Assembly: GCF_900094555.1 (NCBI RefSeq)
Contig: NZ_FMAC01000003.1
Span: 62,001 to 126,000 of the forward strand
DNA: 64,000 nucleotides
Reading direction: 5' to 3'
From: Martinezella hainanensis
GTDB taxonomy: Bacteria; Pseudomonadota; Alphaproteobacteria; Rhizobiales; Rhizobiaceae
The position numbers and the translations under genes were made by a program. The notes beneath the pieces were generated by a model, which worked only from the letters and a program-made list of their open reading frames with translations, ran no database searches and was not told the origin of the DNA. The stretch's first letter is position 1. Every line of letters starts with the position of its first letter. Below are positions 16,488 to 25,251 of this stretch, piece after piece.

Positions 16488-18047
16488 TCAGAACGAATTG
16501 ACGATGCCGCCGCCAGTGCGCATCTGCTGCACCATGATATGGGCGTGATAATGCATGGCGCACTTGATCGCGTAGATCTGCAGCACCACGGGGGATCGCC
16601 GATGCCGCAGGAGATTGAAAAGCCGCGCGCGATAGGTGGCACGCAAATCCGCCTCCTGCACCCGGCGCATCAACCGAACGAAAATCCCGACGGCCTCGAA
16701 CGCCCATGTCGCGTTGAGCGCCAGCAAACGCAGCGGATGGCGGCGCAGGTGGCGTAAGCGGGTACTTTCCGGTTCGATGCGCGCATCGATGTAAAGCGCA
16801 TCCAGCCGATCGAAATAAGCGGCCGGCTGATGCAGATCGCTCAAGACCGAAAGATATCCATCCCGCAGCGTTTCCCGCGAGAGGTTGAGCGGAATGACAT
16901 TGGTGCCGTAGGCTGGTGGATCGTCATGATCGAGCCTGCCTTCCTTGGCGAGGCGCGTATAAAGCGGCGTCTTCGGGATCGCCGCCAGCATGCCGATCAT
17001 GGCATTGACGATGCGCGCATCCTTGATGAAAACCCGCTGCGCATCGAAGATAGTCGCATCATCGCTGTCGAAGCCCAGGATCATGCCACACCAGACCTCC
17101 ATACCGGTCTGCTGGATCGTGTGGATCTTCTCCAGCATGGTCCCGCCCTTGCGCAGGTTCTGCAGCTTCTTGGTTTCGCGCAGCGCTTCTTCATTCGGCG
17201 TTTCGATTCCGATGAAGACGGTGCGGATATTGGCGTCGACCATCAGCTGCATCAGCTCGGCATCGTCAGCCAGATCGATCGATGCCTCCGTCAGGAACGT
17301 CATCGGATAATGATGGCGCTCCTGCCAGGCAACGACATCGCGCAGGACTTCCTTGATCGCCTTCTTGTTGCCGATCAGGTTGTCGTCGACGATGAAGGCG
17401 GTATCCATTCCAGAGGCGAGCAGGGCCTCCATCTCGGCGATGACCTGGACGCTGGTCTTGATGCGCGGCTTGCGGCCGAAGACCACGATGATATCGCAGA
17501 AATCACAGGTGAAAGGACAGCCGCGCGAGAACTGGATGCTGCCGACCGCATATTCATCCATCTTCAAAAGATCGAAGCGCGGCACAGGGACTGTGCTCAT
17601 ATCCGTCCTGTCGGACTGTTCATAGCGCCGCGCATGGCGCCCCTCCTGCCATTCAACCAAGAATTTCGGCCAGGTTTCTTCCGCCTCGCCGATGAAGGAG
17701 ACATCGACGAGATTGCCGAAATAATCCTCCTTGACCGTAACCCATGGTCCGCCAACGACGGTGAAGCAATTGCGCCGTTTGAGCTCGGTCAGGATTTCCG
17801 TCATCCTGAAGCGCTGGACGATCATGCCCGTCAGCGCAACGATGTCGGCCTTTTCGCACAGGCCGTAATCTATCGGCTCGATATTTTCATCGACCAGAGT
17901 AACGGTATGTTCCGCCGGCGTCAGCGCCGCCAGCAAGGGCAGGCAGGCCACCGGAAGGTTGGCCTTGACATCGAACAGCGGCAGAGCGTGCTCCATGCCC
18001 CAGTAAGAGGTTTCGAAACGCGGATTGATGATGACGATATGAGCCAT
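16488..18047 (-). CDS. B12-binding-type radical SAM protein (DUF4070 family)
   Basis: The protein has 519 residues. An N-terminal Rossmann-like cobalamin-binding-type domain (MAHIVIINPRF...VDENIEPIDY...VVGGPWVTV, about 1-135) precedes a radical SAM core with CPFTCDFC (C177, C181, C184) binding the 4Fe-4S cluster. VDDNLIGNKKAIKEVL and TVFIGIETPNEEALRETKK follow in the barrel. The canonical DxHxxG cobalamin motif is not seen. The C-terminal about 130 residues fit DUF4070. Hopanoid C-2 methylase HpnP belongs to this broad group and has similar length, but no hopanoid genes are nearby, so I do not assign it. ATG 18047 is preferred; 18065 is possible. Confidence 0.85.
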   Translation of the reverse strand: MAHIVIINPRFETSYWGMEHALPLFDVKANLPVACLPLLAALTPAEHTVTLVDENIEPIDYGLCEKADIVALTGMIVQRFRMTEILTELKRRNCFTVVGGPWVTVKEDYFGNLVDVSFIGEAEETWPKFLVEWQEGRHARRYEQSDRTDMSTVPVPRFDLLKMDEYAVGSIQFSRGCPFTCDFCDIIVVFGRKPRIKTSVQVIAEMEALLASGMDTAFIVDDNLIGNKKAIKEVLRDVVAWQERHHYPMTFLTEASIDLADDAELMQLMVDANIRTVFIGIETPNEEALRETKKLQNLRKGGTMLEKIHTIQQTGMEVWCGMILGFDSDDATIFDAQRVFIKDARIVNAMIGMLAAIPKTPLYTRLAKEGRLDHDDPPAYGTNVIPLNLSRETLRDGYLSVLSDLHQPAAYFDRLDALYIDARIEPESTRLRHLRRHPLRLLALNATWAFEAVGIFVRLMRRVQEADLRATYRARLFNLLRHRRSPVVLQIYAIKCAMHYHAHIMVQQMRTGGGIVNSF

Positions 18048-18498
18048 ATGAATATGCCGCTCCATGACATGAAGATCTGGTTCGGTATTGCTTTGAGCCT
18101 GTATGTCATTTGCAGCTGCTCACCCACCCTACGGCGGCGAAGCAGGGTCTTCCAGCATCGAGGCGGCTGTCTTAGCAGCCCTATATGAGCTCAATATTAA
18201 ATTCCGGGCGGCGGAATGCCGGCTGCGACTGTGACGCGATGCCCATGGATCGACATCCGCATGTCTGTTGAATGCCACCGCGGTTTAACCGTACCATTGC
18301 GTCCCGGCTATCTTGTCGGCGGGCGTCTTATTAAACGCATCGCCCGCATTTAACGCATCGCCCGCGATGCCGATCAAAATTTTTCGGGTGGCAATGTCGA
18401 AATCACCGCGATGCAATCGTCTTTATTGCGAACACACCGCGAAAGACGACGATCCGATCTTTCGCGCCCTGGGCTAAACCGGATGAAGGGAGCTGCAA
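18048..18498. other. Divergent intergenic region
   Basis: This 451-bp region separates the radical SAM gene (minus) and the OFA-type MFS gene (plus). It contains the tandem 14-nt repeat described separately and should hold both promoters. No coding sequence was recognised. Confidence 0.5.
18319..18365. repeat. Tandem 14-nt direct repeat with inverted flank
   Basis: AACGCATCGCCCGC occurs at 18334-18347 and again at 18352-18365, an 18-bp period, preceded by GCGGGCG (18319-18325) that can pair with CGCCCGC. The position in a divergent promoter region allows an operator role. It may also be a chance duplication. Confidence 0.45.
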
Positions 18499-19698
18499 AT
18501 GAGTTCGTCCTATCGTTGGGTGATTGTCGGCGCCGGCGCGCTGATGACCTGTGTTGCGCTCGGCGCGATGTTTTCCCTGGCGATCTTTCAGGTGCCGATC
18601 GCTGCCGAGACAGGCTGGTCGCATGCCGGCATCGCCGCCGCCATGACGCTGAATTTCCTGACCATGGGCCTCGGTGCTTTTGCCTGGGGTGCCGCGAGCG
18701 ATCGTTTCGGCGTCCGCATCGTGGTGGTGATCGGTGCACTGCTGCTCGGGCTTGCGCTTGTCCTGGCAAGCCGGGCCGGCTCGCTTCTACAATTCCAGCT
18801 GACTTACGGCATTCTCGTCGGCCTTGCCGCCAGCGCCTTCTTCGCGCCGATGATCGCGGCGACGACGGCCTGGTTCGACGAAGGCAGAGGTCTTGCGGTC
18901 TCGCTGGTCTCAGCCGGCATGGGCGTTGCGCCGATGACGGTATCGCCTTTTGCCCGCTACCTGATTTCGGCCTATGACTGGCGCTTCGCCATGCTCGTTA
19001 TCGGCATCATGGCCTGGGTCTTGCTGATACCGGCGGCACTGCTTGTGCGGCGAGCACCCGTTCTTGCCGAAGCCACCGGTTTGGGCGGACAGAGGGAGGA
19101 GCAGAGCCTGCCGCTTGGCCGGATCTTTCGCTCATCGCAATTCCTTGTCCTCGGCGCCACCTTCTTTGCCTGCTGCGCTGCCCATTCCGGGCCGATCTTC
19201 CACATGGTCAGCTACGCCACCGTCTGCGGCGTGGGGCCTATGGCCGCCGTCAGCATCTATAGCGTCGAGGGCCTTGCGGGTCTTGGAGGTCGTCTCCTCT
19301 ACGGGACACTGGCCGATCGGCTCGGCGTCAAGCCGGTGCTGGTCGCTGGCCTGCTGGTGCAGGCGGCAGCACTTGCCACCTATCTGCTGGTCAGCGAACT
19401 CGGTGAGTTCTATGCGCTGGCAGTCATCTTCGGCAGTGCCTATGGCGGTGTCATGCCGCTTTACGCTGTGCTCGCACGCGAATATTTCGGGCCGCGCGTC
19501 ATCGGCACCGTCTTCGGCGCGGCATCGATGCTCTCGAGCATCGGCATGGCCGCGGGACCTTTGATCGGCGGGTGGATATTCGATACCTTCGCCAATTATT
19601 CCTGGCTCTTCATCGGTTCGTCCATGGTGGGACTGGGGGCGGCCGCCATCGCGCTTGCCTTTCCGCCAATGCGGCGCCTGCAACTGCAGACGGCCTGA
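18499..19698 (+). CDS. MFS transporter, OFA (oxalate/formate antiporter)-like
   Basis: The protein has 399 residues and 12 predicted membrane segments. MFS motif A appears as GAASDRFGVRIVVVIG and again as GTLADRLGVKPVLVAG. The layout, with FxLAIFQVPIAAETGWSHAGIAAAMTLNF at the start and GAASMLSSIGMAAGPLIGG near the end, resembles monocarboxylate transporters of the OFA group. It starts at ATG 18499 behind AAGGGAG. It stands as a single gene. The substrate is unknown but probably a small carboxylate. Confidence 0.87.
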   Translation: MSSSYRWVIVGAGALMTCVALGAMFSLAIFQVPIAAETGWSHAGIAAAMTLNFLTMGLGAFAWGAASDRFGVRIVVVIGALLLGLALVLASRAGSLLQFQLTYGILVGLAASAFFAPMIAATTAWFDEGRGLAVSLVSAGMGVAPMTVSPFARYLISAYDWRFAMLVIGIMAWVLLIPAALLVRRAPVLAEATGLGGQREEQSLPLGRIFRSSQFLVLGATFFACCAAHSGPIFHMVSYATVCGVGPMAAVSIYSVEGLAGLGGRLLYGTLADRLGVKPVLVAGLLVQAAALATYLLVSELGEFYALAVIFGSAYGGVMPLYAVLAREYFGPRVIGTVFGAASMLSSIGMAAGPLIGGWIFDTFANYSWLFIGSSMVGLGAAAIALAFPPMRRLQLQTA

Positions 19699-20068
19699 GA
19701 CGGGCCGAAAAGGCCTGGAATCACATCTGCGAACCGTGCCGGATGCGTCATATTTCGCCGCGCCCGGCATGGCTTTTGTCGGCGACACGCCCCGGCCATT
19801 AGACGGGGCAATGACATATTCATATTTCTTGATACTTACACACAGATTTCCATAAGCGGCCGCGGTTGCAGCCATTGCAATTTTCAATTTTTAGCCAACA
19901 CTCGCACATGCATCAGGTGCTTGATCTCCTGGGGGAGGAAATCAGGAGAGCATCCACTGGCGCGACTTTCCGCGCCCATCGGCACGAAAGTCCTGCGTAA
20001 CGTCATTATGGGGGACATGACACGGGTCTTTTTGACCATGTCCCTGGTGCAATTGGGAGGATTGATTC
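19699..20068. other. Intergenic region upstream of MHS symporter
   Basis: This 370-bp region is non-coding in appearance. The segment 19800-19920 is A+T-rich and likely carries the promoter for the downstream symporter gene, with a long leader (about 150 nt) rich in short G-runs. Small inverted repeats occur (for example CTCCTGGGGGAG near 19926), but none is compelling. Confidence 0.45.
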
Positions 20069-21952
20069 ATGGCAACCACGTCAGTGGCCGAGACGAACGG
20101 TCGAGGCATGACCAGGGAGGAGAAGAAGGTCATCTTCGCCTCTTCCCTCGGAACCGTGTTCGAATGGTACGATTTCTATCTTTATGGAGCGCTGGTTGCC
20201 TTTATCGGCACAGCCTTCTTCAGCGACTATCCGGAAGCAACCCGTAACATTTTTGCCTTGCTGGCCTTTGCGGCCGGCTTTCTCGTGCGGCCGTTCGGCG
20301 CCCTTGTCTTCGGGCGGATCGGCGACCTCGTGGGACGCAAATATACCTTCCTCGTCACGATCCTGATCATGGGCCTTTCGACCTTCCTGGTCGGCGTCCT
20401 TCCCGGCTCGGCGAGCTGGGGCATCATCGCACCGGTCATCCTCATCATCCTTCGCCTGTTGCAGGGTCTGGCGCTCGGTGGCGAATACGGTGGCGCTGCG
20501 ACTTATGTCGCCGAGCATGCACCCGACAATAAGCGCGGCTACTACACGTCCTGGATACAGACGACGGCGACGCTTGGCCTGTTCCTGTCGCTGATCGTTG
20601 TCCTCGTCGTGCAGAACGCCGTCGGCAAGGATGCCTTTGCCGCCTGGGGCTGGCGCATCCCCTTCCTCTTGTCTTGCGTTCTGCTCGCCATCTCGGTCTG
20701 GATACGGCTTTCACTCAGTGAATCGCCGGCATTCAAGAAGATGAAGGAAGAAGGCAAAGGCTCCAAGGCTCCGCTCTCCGAGGCCTTCGGCCAGTGGAAG
20801 AATGCGAAGATTGCCCTGATCGCCTTGCTCGGCCTTACCGCTGGTCAGGCAGTCGTCTGGTATGCCGGCCAGTTCTACTCGTTATTCTTCCTGCAGAGCG
20901 TGCTGAAGGTCGACGGCCAGTCGGTCAACATCATGATCGCGATTGCGCTTCTGATCGGCAGCGGCTTCTTCGTCGTCTTCGGCTGGCTGTCCGACAAGAT
21001 CGGTCGCAAGCCGATCATCATGGCGGGCCTTGCACTGGCGATCCTGACCTACTTCCCGCTGTTCAAGGCGCTGACCCATGCCGCAAATCCAGCGCTCGCC
21101 CAAGCCGAACAAACCATCCGGGCCACGGTGACGGCTGCGCCTGGCGATTGCACCTTCCAGTTCAATCCTGTGGGAACCGCCAAATTCAACAATTCGTGCG
21201 ACATTGCGACGTCCTTCTTGTCGAAGTCGTCCGTGCCCTACACGATCGCCGAAGGCCCAGCCGGGCAGCCGGCAACCGTCAAAGTCGGCGATACGACCAT
21301 AACGTCATATGATGCCACGGCGGCAGGTGCCGGTGCGGCGGCAAAGAGCGCGGTATTCACGCATGACATGAACCTCGCCCTGCAAAAGGCCGGTTTCCCG
21401 CTGGCACGCGACGCCGCCAAGGTGCCGGACGCCAAGCTGGATGCTTTCATCGCCGCCAACCCCGAACTCGGGCTCAACGCGGCAACCGTGCGGGCGGGTG
21501 ACAAGACGGTCACACCGGTTGCGGACCTCGTCAAGGCGAAGCTGTTGACGGCGGATCAGGCTGGTGGCGCTACCGACATGCCGGTCTACACCATCGCCAA
21601 TGGTGGTGCCTTCAAGATGGTTGCCGATCCCGCGGCGATCAACTGGCCTCTGACGATCGCTATCCTGACGATCCTCGTCATCTATGTGACGATGGTCTAT
21701 GGGCCGATTGCCGCCATTCTCGTGGAAATGTTTCCGACCCGCATCCGCTATACCGGCATGTCGCTGCCCTATCATATCGGCAACGGTTGGTTCGGCGGCC
21801 TGCTGCCCGCAACGGTCTTCGCCATGAGCGCCGCCAAGGGCGATATCTATTATGGCCTCTGGTACCCGATCGCGATCGCTGCGATGACCCTTGTCATCGG
21901 CCTGATCTTCGTTCGCGAAACCAAGGGCGTCGATCTGAACAGCATCAAGTAA
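20069..21952 (+). CDS. MHS-type metabolite:H+ symporter with ~190-residue inserted domain
   Basis: The protein has 627 residues, against about 430-550 for typical metabolite:H+ symporters (MHS, shikimate/ProP-like MFS). Diagnostic parts are SSLGTVFEWYDFYLYG, GRIGDLVGRKYTF, LALGGEYGGAATYVAEHAP and LPYHIGNGWFGG. Between a membrane segment ending near residue 335 and the next starting near 525 lies a hydrophilic, Ala-rich insert of about 190 residues with only two Cys (C361, C377). It should face the periplasm. ATG 20069 follows a good SD (GGGAGG). A canonical terminator follows the gene. The substrate is probably a small carboxylate. Confidence 0.88.
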   Translation: MATTSVAETNGRGMTREEKKVIFASSLGTVFEWYDFYLYGALVAFIGTAFFSDYPEATRNIFALLAFAAGFLVRPFGALVFGRIGDLVGRKYTFLVTILIMGLSTFLVGVLPGSASWGIIAPVILIILRLLQGLALGGEYGGAATYVAEHAPDNKRGYYTSWIQTTATLGLFLSLIVVLVVQNAVGKDAFAAWGWRIPFLLSCVLLAISVWIRLSLSESPAFKKMKEEGKGSKAPLSEAFGQWKNAKIALIALLGLTAGQAVVWYAGQFYSLFFLQSVLKVDGQSVNIMIAIALLIGSGFFVVFGWLSDKIGRKPIIMAGLALAILTYFPLFKALTHAANPALAQAEQTIRATVTAAPGDCTFQFNPVGTAKFNNSCDIATSFLSKSSVPYTIAEGPAGQPATVKVGDTTITSYDATAAGAGAAAKSAVFTHDMNLALQKAGFPLARDAAKVPDAKLDAFIAANPELGLNAATVRAGDKTVTPVADLVKAKLLTADQAGGATDMPVYTIANGGAFKMVADPAAINWPLTIAILTILVIYVTMVYGPIAAILVEMFPTRIRYTGMSLPYHIGNGWFGGLLPATVFAMSAAKGDIYYGLWYPIAIAAMTLVIGLIFVRETKGVDLNSIK

Positions 21953-21960
21953 ACACATAA

Positions 21961-22000
21961 GGCCCGGCGTTCAGATGCGGCACGCCGGGCCTTTCTTTGT
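21961..22000 (+). terminator. Rho-independent terminator of MHS symporter gene
   Basis: GGCCCGGCGT (21961-21970) pairs perfectly with ACGCCGGGCC (21982-21991) around an 11-nt loop and is followed by TTTCTTTGT. It begins 9 bp after the stop. Confidence 0.85.
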
Positions 22001-22522
22001 CTCGTCTCGCCAACTCTTGATCCAAGCTCGAAGCCTCAGCTTCCGCAAAGCGCGTGCAGCAGCACCAAAAGGGAAAAGAGGACCATCAAGCCTGCCAGGA
22101 AATGCTGCAAGATCGACCAGATGCGCTTGGTCGCGGCAAGGCTTGGCCGAGTTGCGAGAGAAGCGAGGTAGAGCACTGTATCCATAAAAACTCCTGCCAA
22201 ATGTTTCTACATGGGCGAAACGTACGCCGTCGCGATCACGGAAATTCTTGATATTCAAGCGTTTTATATTGTCTATAAAATTAGTAGATTAAAGGAAGAG
22301 TTTTTCGGCTCTCTCGAACTTTCGGACAAATTAAACTCCCGGTTAGCTGACCCGGACGGCGTTTGATCGACCTCGCCATCAACCCATCCGGCCCCCTGAC
22401 AGAGGCGAACCAAAGCCCAGTAAAAATTTATTCTATAGATTAAGTGAACAAAGCAAGGCGCGCCCTTGTGATTGACGGTCGGCGGCTTACGAGTATCGCA
22501 AACGATCACCGAACCCTTGCTC
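22001..22522. other. Intergenic region upstream of ABC genes
   Basis: This region of about 520 bp has no convincing gene. A 95-codon minus-strand frame (21971-22258) was rejected. The part from 22240 to 22460 is A+T-rich and contains a palindrome at 22262-22280, so the ABC operon promoter is probably here. Confidence 0.5.
22262..22280. promoter_or_regulatory. Inverted repeat upstream of sugar-type ABC genes
   Basis: TTTTATA (22262-22268) and TATAAAA (22274-22280) are perfect inverted arms with a 5-nt spacer, 243 bp before the ATPase start in an A+T-rich stretch. It could be an operator or overlap a promoter; no regulator is assigned. Confidence 0.4.
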
Positions 22523-24004
22523 ATGACCTTGCTTGATGCCCAAAATCTCTCGCTTGCTTTCGGCTCGACACAGGCCCTGGCAGGAGCGTCCCTGATCGTC
22601 GATCGCGGCGAAATCGTCGCACTGATGGGAGCCAACGGCGCGGGCAAGTCGACACTGGTAAAAATCCTGTCCGGCATTCACCGAGCCGATTCAGGCAGGA
22701 TCTATTGGAATGGCTCGGACTATCGCCCGGAAAGCCCAGCCGAGGCAACGGCGCGGGGCGTCGTCACCGTACATCAGTCGACCGACGTCGTCGGCGTGGC
22801 CGGCCTTTCGGTCGCAGACGCGCTGCTGCTCAATCAATTCGTCGACGGACGCCAGCCTTTCTTTCTGTCGAAACGTTCGGTGCGGAGAAAGGCGGAAGCC
22901 ATCCTGGCCGAAGCCGGCTTCGATCTGCCGCTCGACCGGGATTTTGGCGATCTCGGCACGGCCGACCGGCAGATGGTCGCCATTGCCCGCGCCCTTGCCA
23001 ACAAGGCGCAGCTGCTGATCCTGGACGAGCCCACCGCAAGCCTGTCTGCACGCGAGACGGCTGGACTCTATGACATCGTGCGCCGGCTGAAGGCGCGCGG
23101 TCTGGGCATTCTCTATATCTCGCATCGCACGGCCGATCTCGATGCGCTGGCCGATCGGGTGGTTGTCCTGCGGGGCGGCCGCAATGTCGGCGCTTTCTCG
23201 CAACCGATCGACTTCGATGCGGCCATCGAAACCATGATCGGCCGTTCGATGAAAGCGGCTCGCCCGCAGCGTCGGGGGCAGTTCGACCGAACCATACTGG
23301 AACTTCAGGGTGCGCAGCTGCTTGCCGACAGCCCACCGATCGATCTCAGGCTTCATGCTGGCGAGGTCGTCGCCATTACCGGCGTTCTCGGCGCCGGCAA
23401 GAGCCGGCTCCTATCAACCCTTTTTGGCCTCGACCGTTTTGCGGCGGGCACCGCACGTTTGGATGGCACCGCATTTCAACCAGCCTCGCCTGCCGATGCA
23501 ATCGCACGAGGCGTCGTCATGGCTGCCGCCGACCGGCATCGCTCTTCGCTCATGCCGTCGGACTGGCCGGGGGAGAGCATTGCAGCGACGATCAGCCTGC
23601 CGCATCTGAAGCAATGGTATCCTTCGGGCTTTCTGTTTTCCGCGCGGGAGATCCGCGAGGGGGAAAAAGCCATCCGGCGCCTCGGCATCAAGGCCTCTGG
23701 CCCCGAGGCATCCGTCTGGTCGCTTTCCGGCGGCAATCAGCAAAAGGTCGTCCTCGCACGCTGGGAGGCCGAGCCGAGCCGACTGCTGCTGCTCGACGAG
23801 CCCTTCCAGGGGGTCGATGTCGGCGCCCGCCAGGACATTATCGCCGCCATACGCGCCCATACCGACCGCGCCACCCTGATCGCCACATCCGATCCGGAAG
23901 AGGCGCTCGAAGTCGCCGACCGAGTGCTGGTGATGGAACATCATGGCCTGAGAGAGATCGCCGATGTGACGGCCAGCGGCCTGCAGAACAAGGAATATGT
24001 CTGA
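22523..24004 (+). CDS. Sugar-type ABC transporter ATP-binding protein (RbsA-like)
   Basis: The protein has 493 residues with two ABC cassettes in tandem, the layout of carbohydrate importers such as RbsA/MglA. Cassette 1 has Walker A GANGAGKST (36-44), a degenerate signature (LGTADRQMVAIARAL) and Walker B LLILDEPTASL. Cassette 2 has a weak Walker A (GVLGAGKSR), the signature LSGGNQQKVVLAR and Walker B LLLLDEPFQGVD. As in other family members only one site is likely fully active. ATG 22523 is preferred over TTG 22472. The stop overlaps the permease start by one base. No cognate binding protein gene is adjacent. Confidence 0.9.
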   Translation: MTLLDAQNLSLAFGSTQALAGASLIVDRGEIVALMGANGAGKSTLVKILSGIHRADSGRIYWNGSDYRPESPAEATARGVVTVHQSTDVVGVAGLSVADALLLNQFVDGRQPFFLSKRSVRRKAEAILAEAGFDLPLDRDFGDLGTADRQMVAIARALANKAQLLILDEPTASLSARETAGLYDIVRRLKARGLGILYISHRTADLDALADRVVVLRGGRNVGAFSQPIDFDAAIETMIGRSMKAARPQRRGQFDRTILELQGAQLLADSPPIDLRLHAGEVVAITGVLGAGKSRLLSTLFGLDRFAAGTARLDGTAFQPASPADAIARGVVMAAADRHRSSLMPSDWPGESIAATISLPHLKQWYPSGFLFSAREIREGEKAIRRLGIKASGPEASVWSLSGGNQQKVVLARWEAEPSRLLLLDEPFQGVDVGARQDIIAAIRAHTDRATLIATSDPEEALEVADRVLVMEHHGLREIADVTASGLQNKEYV

Positions 24005-25044
24005 TGAGTGAAGGCACCGCCGAGATCCCCGAACAGATCAGGCAGGCGAACCATAGGATATCGCCGCAGGAATTGGTGCGGCGGGGAGCGGTATTTCTGC
24101 TCCTCCTTGCCCTCGTCATCGTCTTCAGCTTCGCGCAGCCGGCCTTCATCAACATCAACAATCTGATGAGCATCCTGCAGGCGGTTTCTGTCGTCGCCAT
24201 CATCGGCGCCGGGGTGACCGTGACGCTCGCCATCGGCGGCTTCGATCTTTCCGTCGGCGCCGTGGCTGCCTCCAGCGTCATGGCCGCGAGCTATGCCATG
24301 ATCGTATGGAACCTCAATGTCTATGAGACCGTGCCGCTGGTGCTTGCCTTCGGCGCGAGCGTCGGGCTCGCCAATGCCCTGTTGATCGTTCGACTGAGGG
24401 TGCCGGATCTGCTCGCGACACTCTCCACCATGTTCCTGCTCACCGGGCTGCAGCTGATCCCGACAGCGGGACGTTCGATCTCGGTGGGCTTGATCCTTCC
24501 CGATGGGACGAAGGCGACCGGCAAGGTCGATCCAGCCTTCCTGACAATCGGGCGATCGAGCCTGTTCGGCACGGTGCCCTTCCCTGTCATTCTGATGCTC
24601 GTCGTGGCGCTCGTGCTCTTTGTGCTGACCGAACGCACGCGCCTCGGGCGCCTTCTCTACGCCACCGGCGGCAATGAGGCCGCGACACGGCTGGCCGGCG
24701 CCAATATCACGCGCCTGAAGACCTTTGCCTACGTGCTTTCGGGTGTGCTTGCCTCCCTTGGCGGCATCATCGTCGCCGCTCGTGTCGGTCGCGGCGATGT
24801 CTCGTCCGGCGCCTCGCTGTTGATGGATTCGGTGGCAGCCTCGCTCATCGGCTTTGCCGTTCTTGGCCTGCGCCGTCCGAACGTCCTCGGCACGACGATC
24901 GGCGCAGTCTTCGTCGGCGTGCTTCTGAACGGCCTGACGATGCTGAACGCACCCTATTACACACAGGATTTCATCAAGGGCGCCGTTCTCGTCGGCGCGC
25001 TTGCGCTCACCTATGGGATTGGCCGGAGCAAGGCGTTCGGCTGA
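24004..25044 (+). CDS. Sugar-type ABC transporter permease (RbsC-like)
   Basis: The protein has 346 residues with about 8-10 membrane segments of the BPD_transp_2 family. The diagnostic segment TLAIGGFDLSVGAVAASSVM matches the GGIDLSVG motif of ribose/galactose permeases. The cytoplasmic coupling loop is TGGNEAATRLAGANITRLK. It starts at ATG 24004 in a TGATG overlap with the ATPase gene. It should form an inner-membrane homodimer working with that ATPase. The periplasmic binding protein must come from elsewhere or from the downstream NitT/TauT-type gene, which is unlikely. Confidence 0.9.
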   Translation: MSEGTAEIPEQIRQANHRISPQELVRRGAVFLLLLALVIVFSFAQPAFININNLMSILQAVSVVAIIGAGVTVTLAIGGFDLSVGAVAASSVMAASYAMIVWNLNVYETVPLVLAFGASVGLANALLIVRLRVPDLLATLSTMFLLTGLQLIPTAGRSISVGLILPDGTKATGKVDPAFLTIGRSSLFGTVPFPVILMLVVALVLFVLTERTRLGRLLYATGGNEAATRLAGANITRLKTFAYVLSGVLASLGGIIVAARVGRGDVSSGASLLMDSVAASLIGFAVLGLRRPNVLGTTIGAVFVGVLLNGLTMLNAPYYTQDFIKGAVLVGALALTYGIGRSKAFG

Positions 25045-25082
25045 AGGCGCCGCAGGGCCGCATACTCTCCAGTTGTTATCGG

Positions 25083-25102
25083 GCTGCAGATCGATCTGCA
25101 GC
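25083..25102. terminator. 20-bp perfect palindrome between ABC operons
   Basis: GCTGCAGATCGATCTGCAGC is fully self-complementary and lies 39 bp after the permease stop. A second small hairpin (TTGCC-ttttc-GGCAA) follows at about 25123-25137. Together they may end the upstream transcript; the first could also be an operator. Confidence 0.45.
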
Positions 25103-25154
25103 ATCTTGGCGCGTGCTGACCGTTGCCTTTTCGGCAATCGATAGTGCGCATAAT

Positions 25155-25171
25155 TGTTCTTTATTAGAACA
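25155..25171 (+). promoter_or_regulatory. Candidate LysR-type binding site upstream of the catabolic operon
   Basis: TGTTCT-TTATT-AGAACA is a perfect 6-bp inverted repeat with a 5-nt spacer, fitting the T-N11-A pattern of LysR-type sites, 81 bp before the binding-protein start. The operon encodes a LysR protein at 31287-32210, which is the obvious candidate ligand-responsive regulator. Confidence 0.5.
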
Positions 25172-25251
25172 CTGAATTCCCCCATCATCCCGGCATTGGT
25201 GGATAACGAGACGCAAAGTCCGATCGCCCAATCAACAGGGGAACTGTCAGA

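Noticed and set aside
16488..18047. Naming the radical SAM protein hpnP.
   Set aside because: Family resemblance only; no hopanoid genes nearby and cobalamin motif not seen.
16830..18188. 452-codon plus-strand frame opposite the radical SAM gene.
   Set aside because: Antisense shadow with Asp/His/Arg-rich low-quality sequence.
18334..18365. Tandem 14-nt repeat considered as a CRISPR remnant.
   Set aside because: Only two units with a 4-nt spacer; no array and no cas genes.
21971..22258. 95-codon minus-strand frame after the MHS symporter.
   Set aside because: It begins in an A+T-rich non-coding stretch and ends inside the terminator hairpin; no recognisable product.
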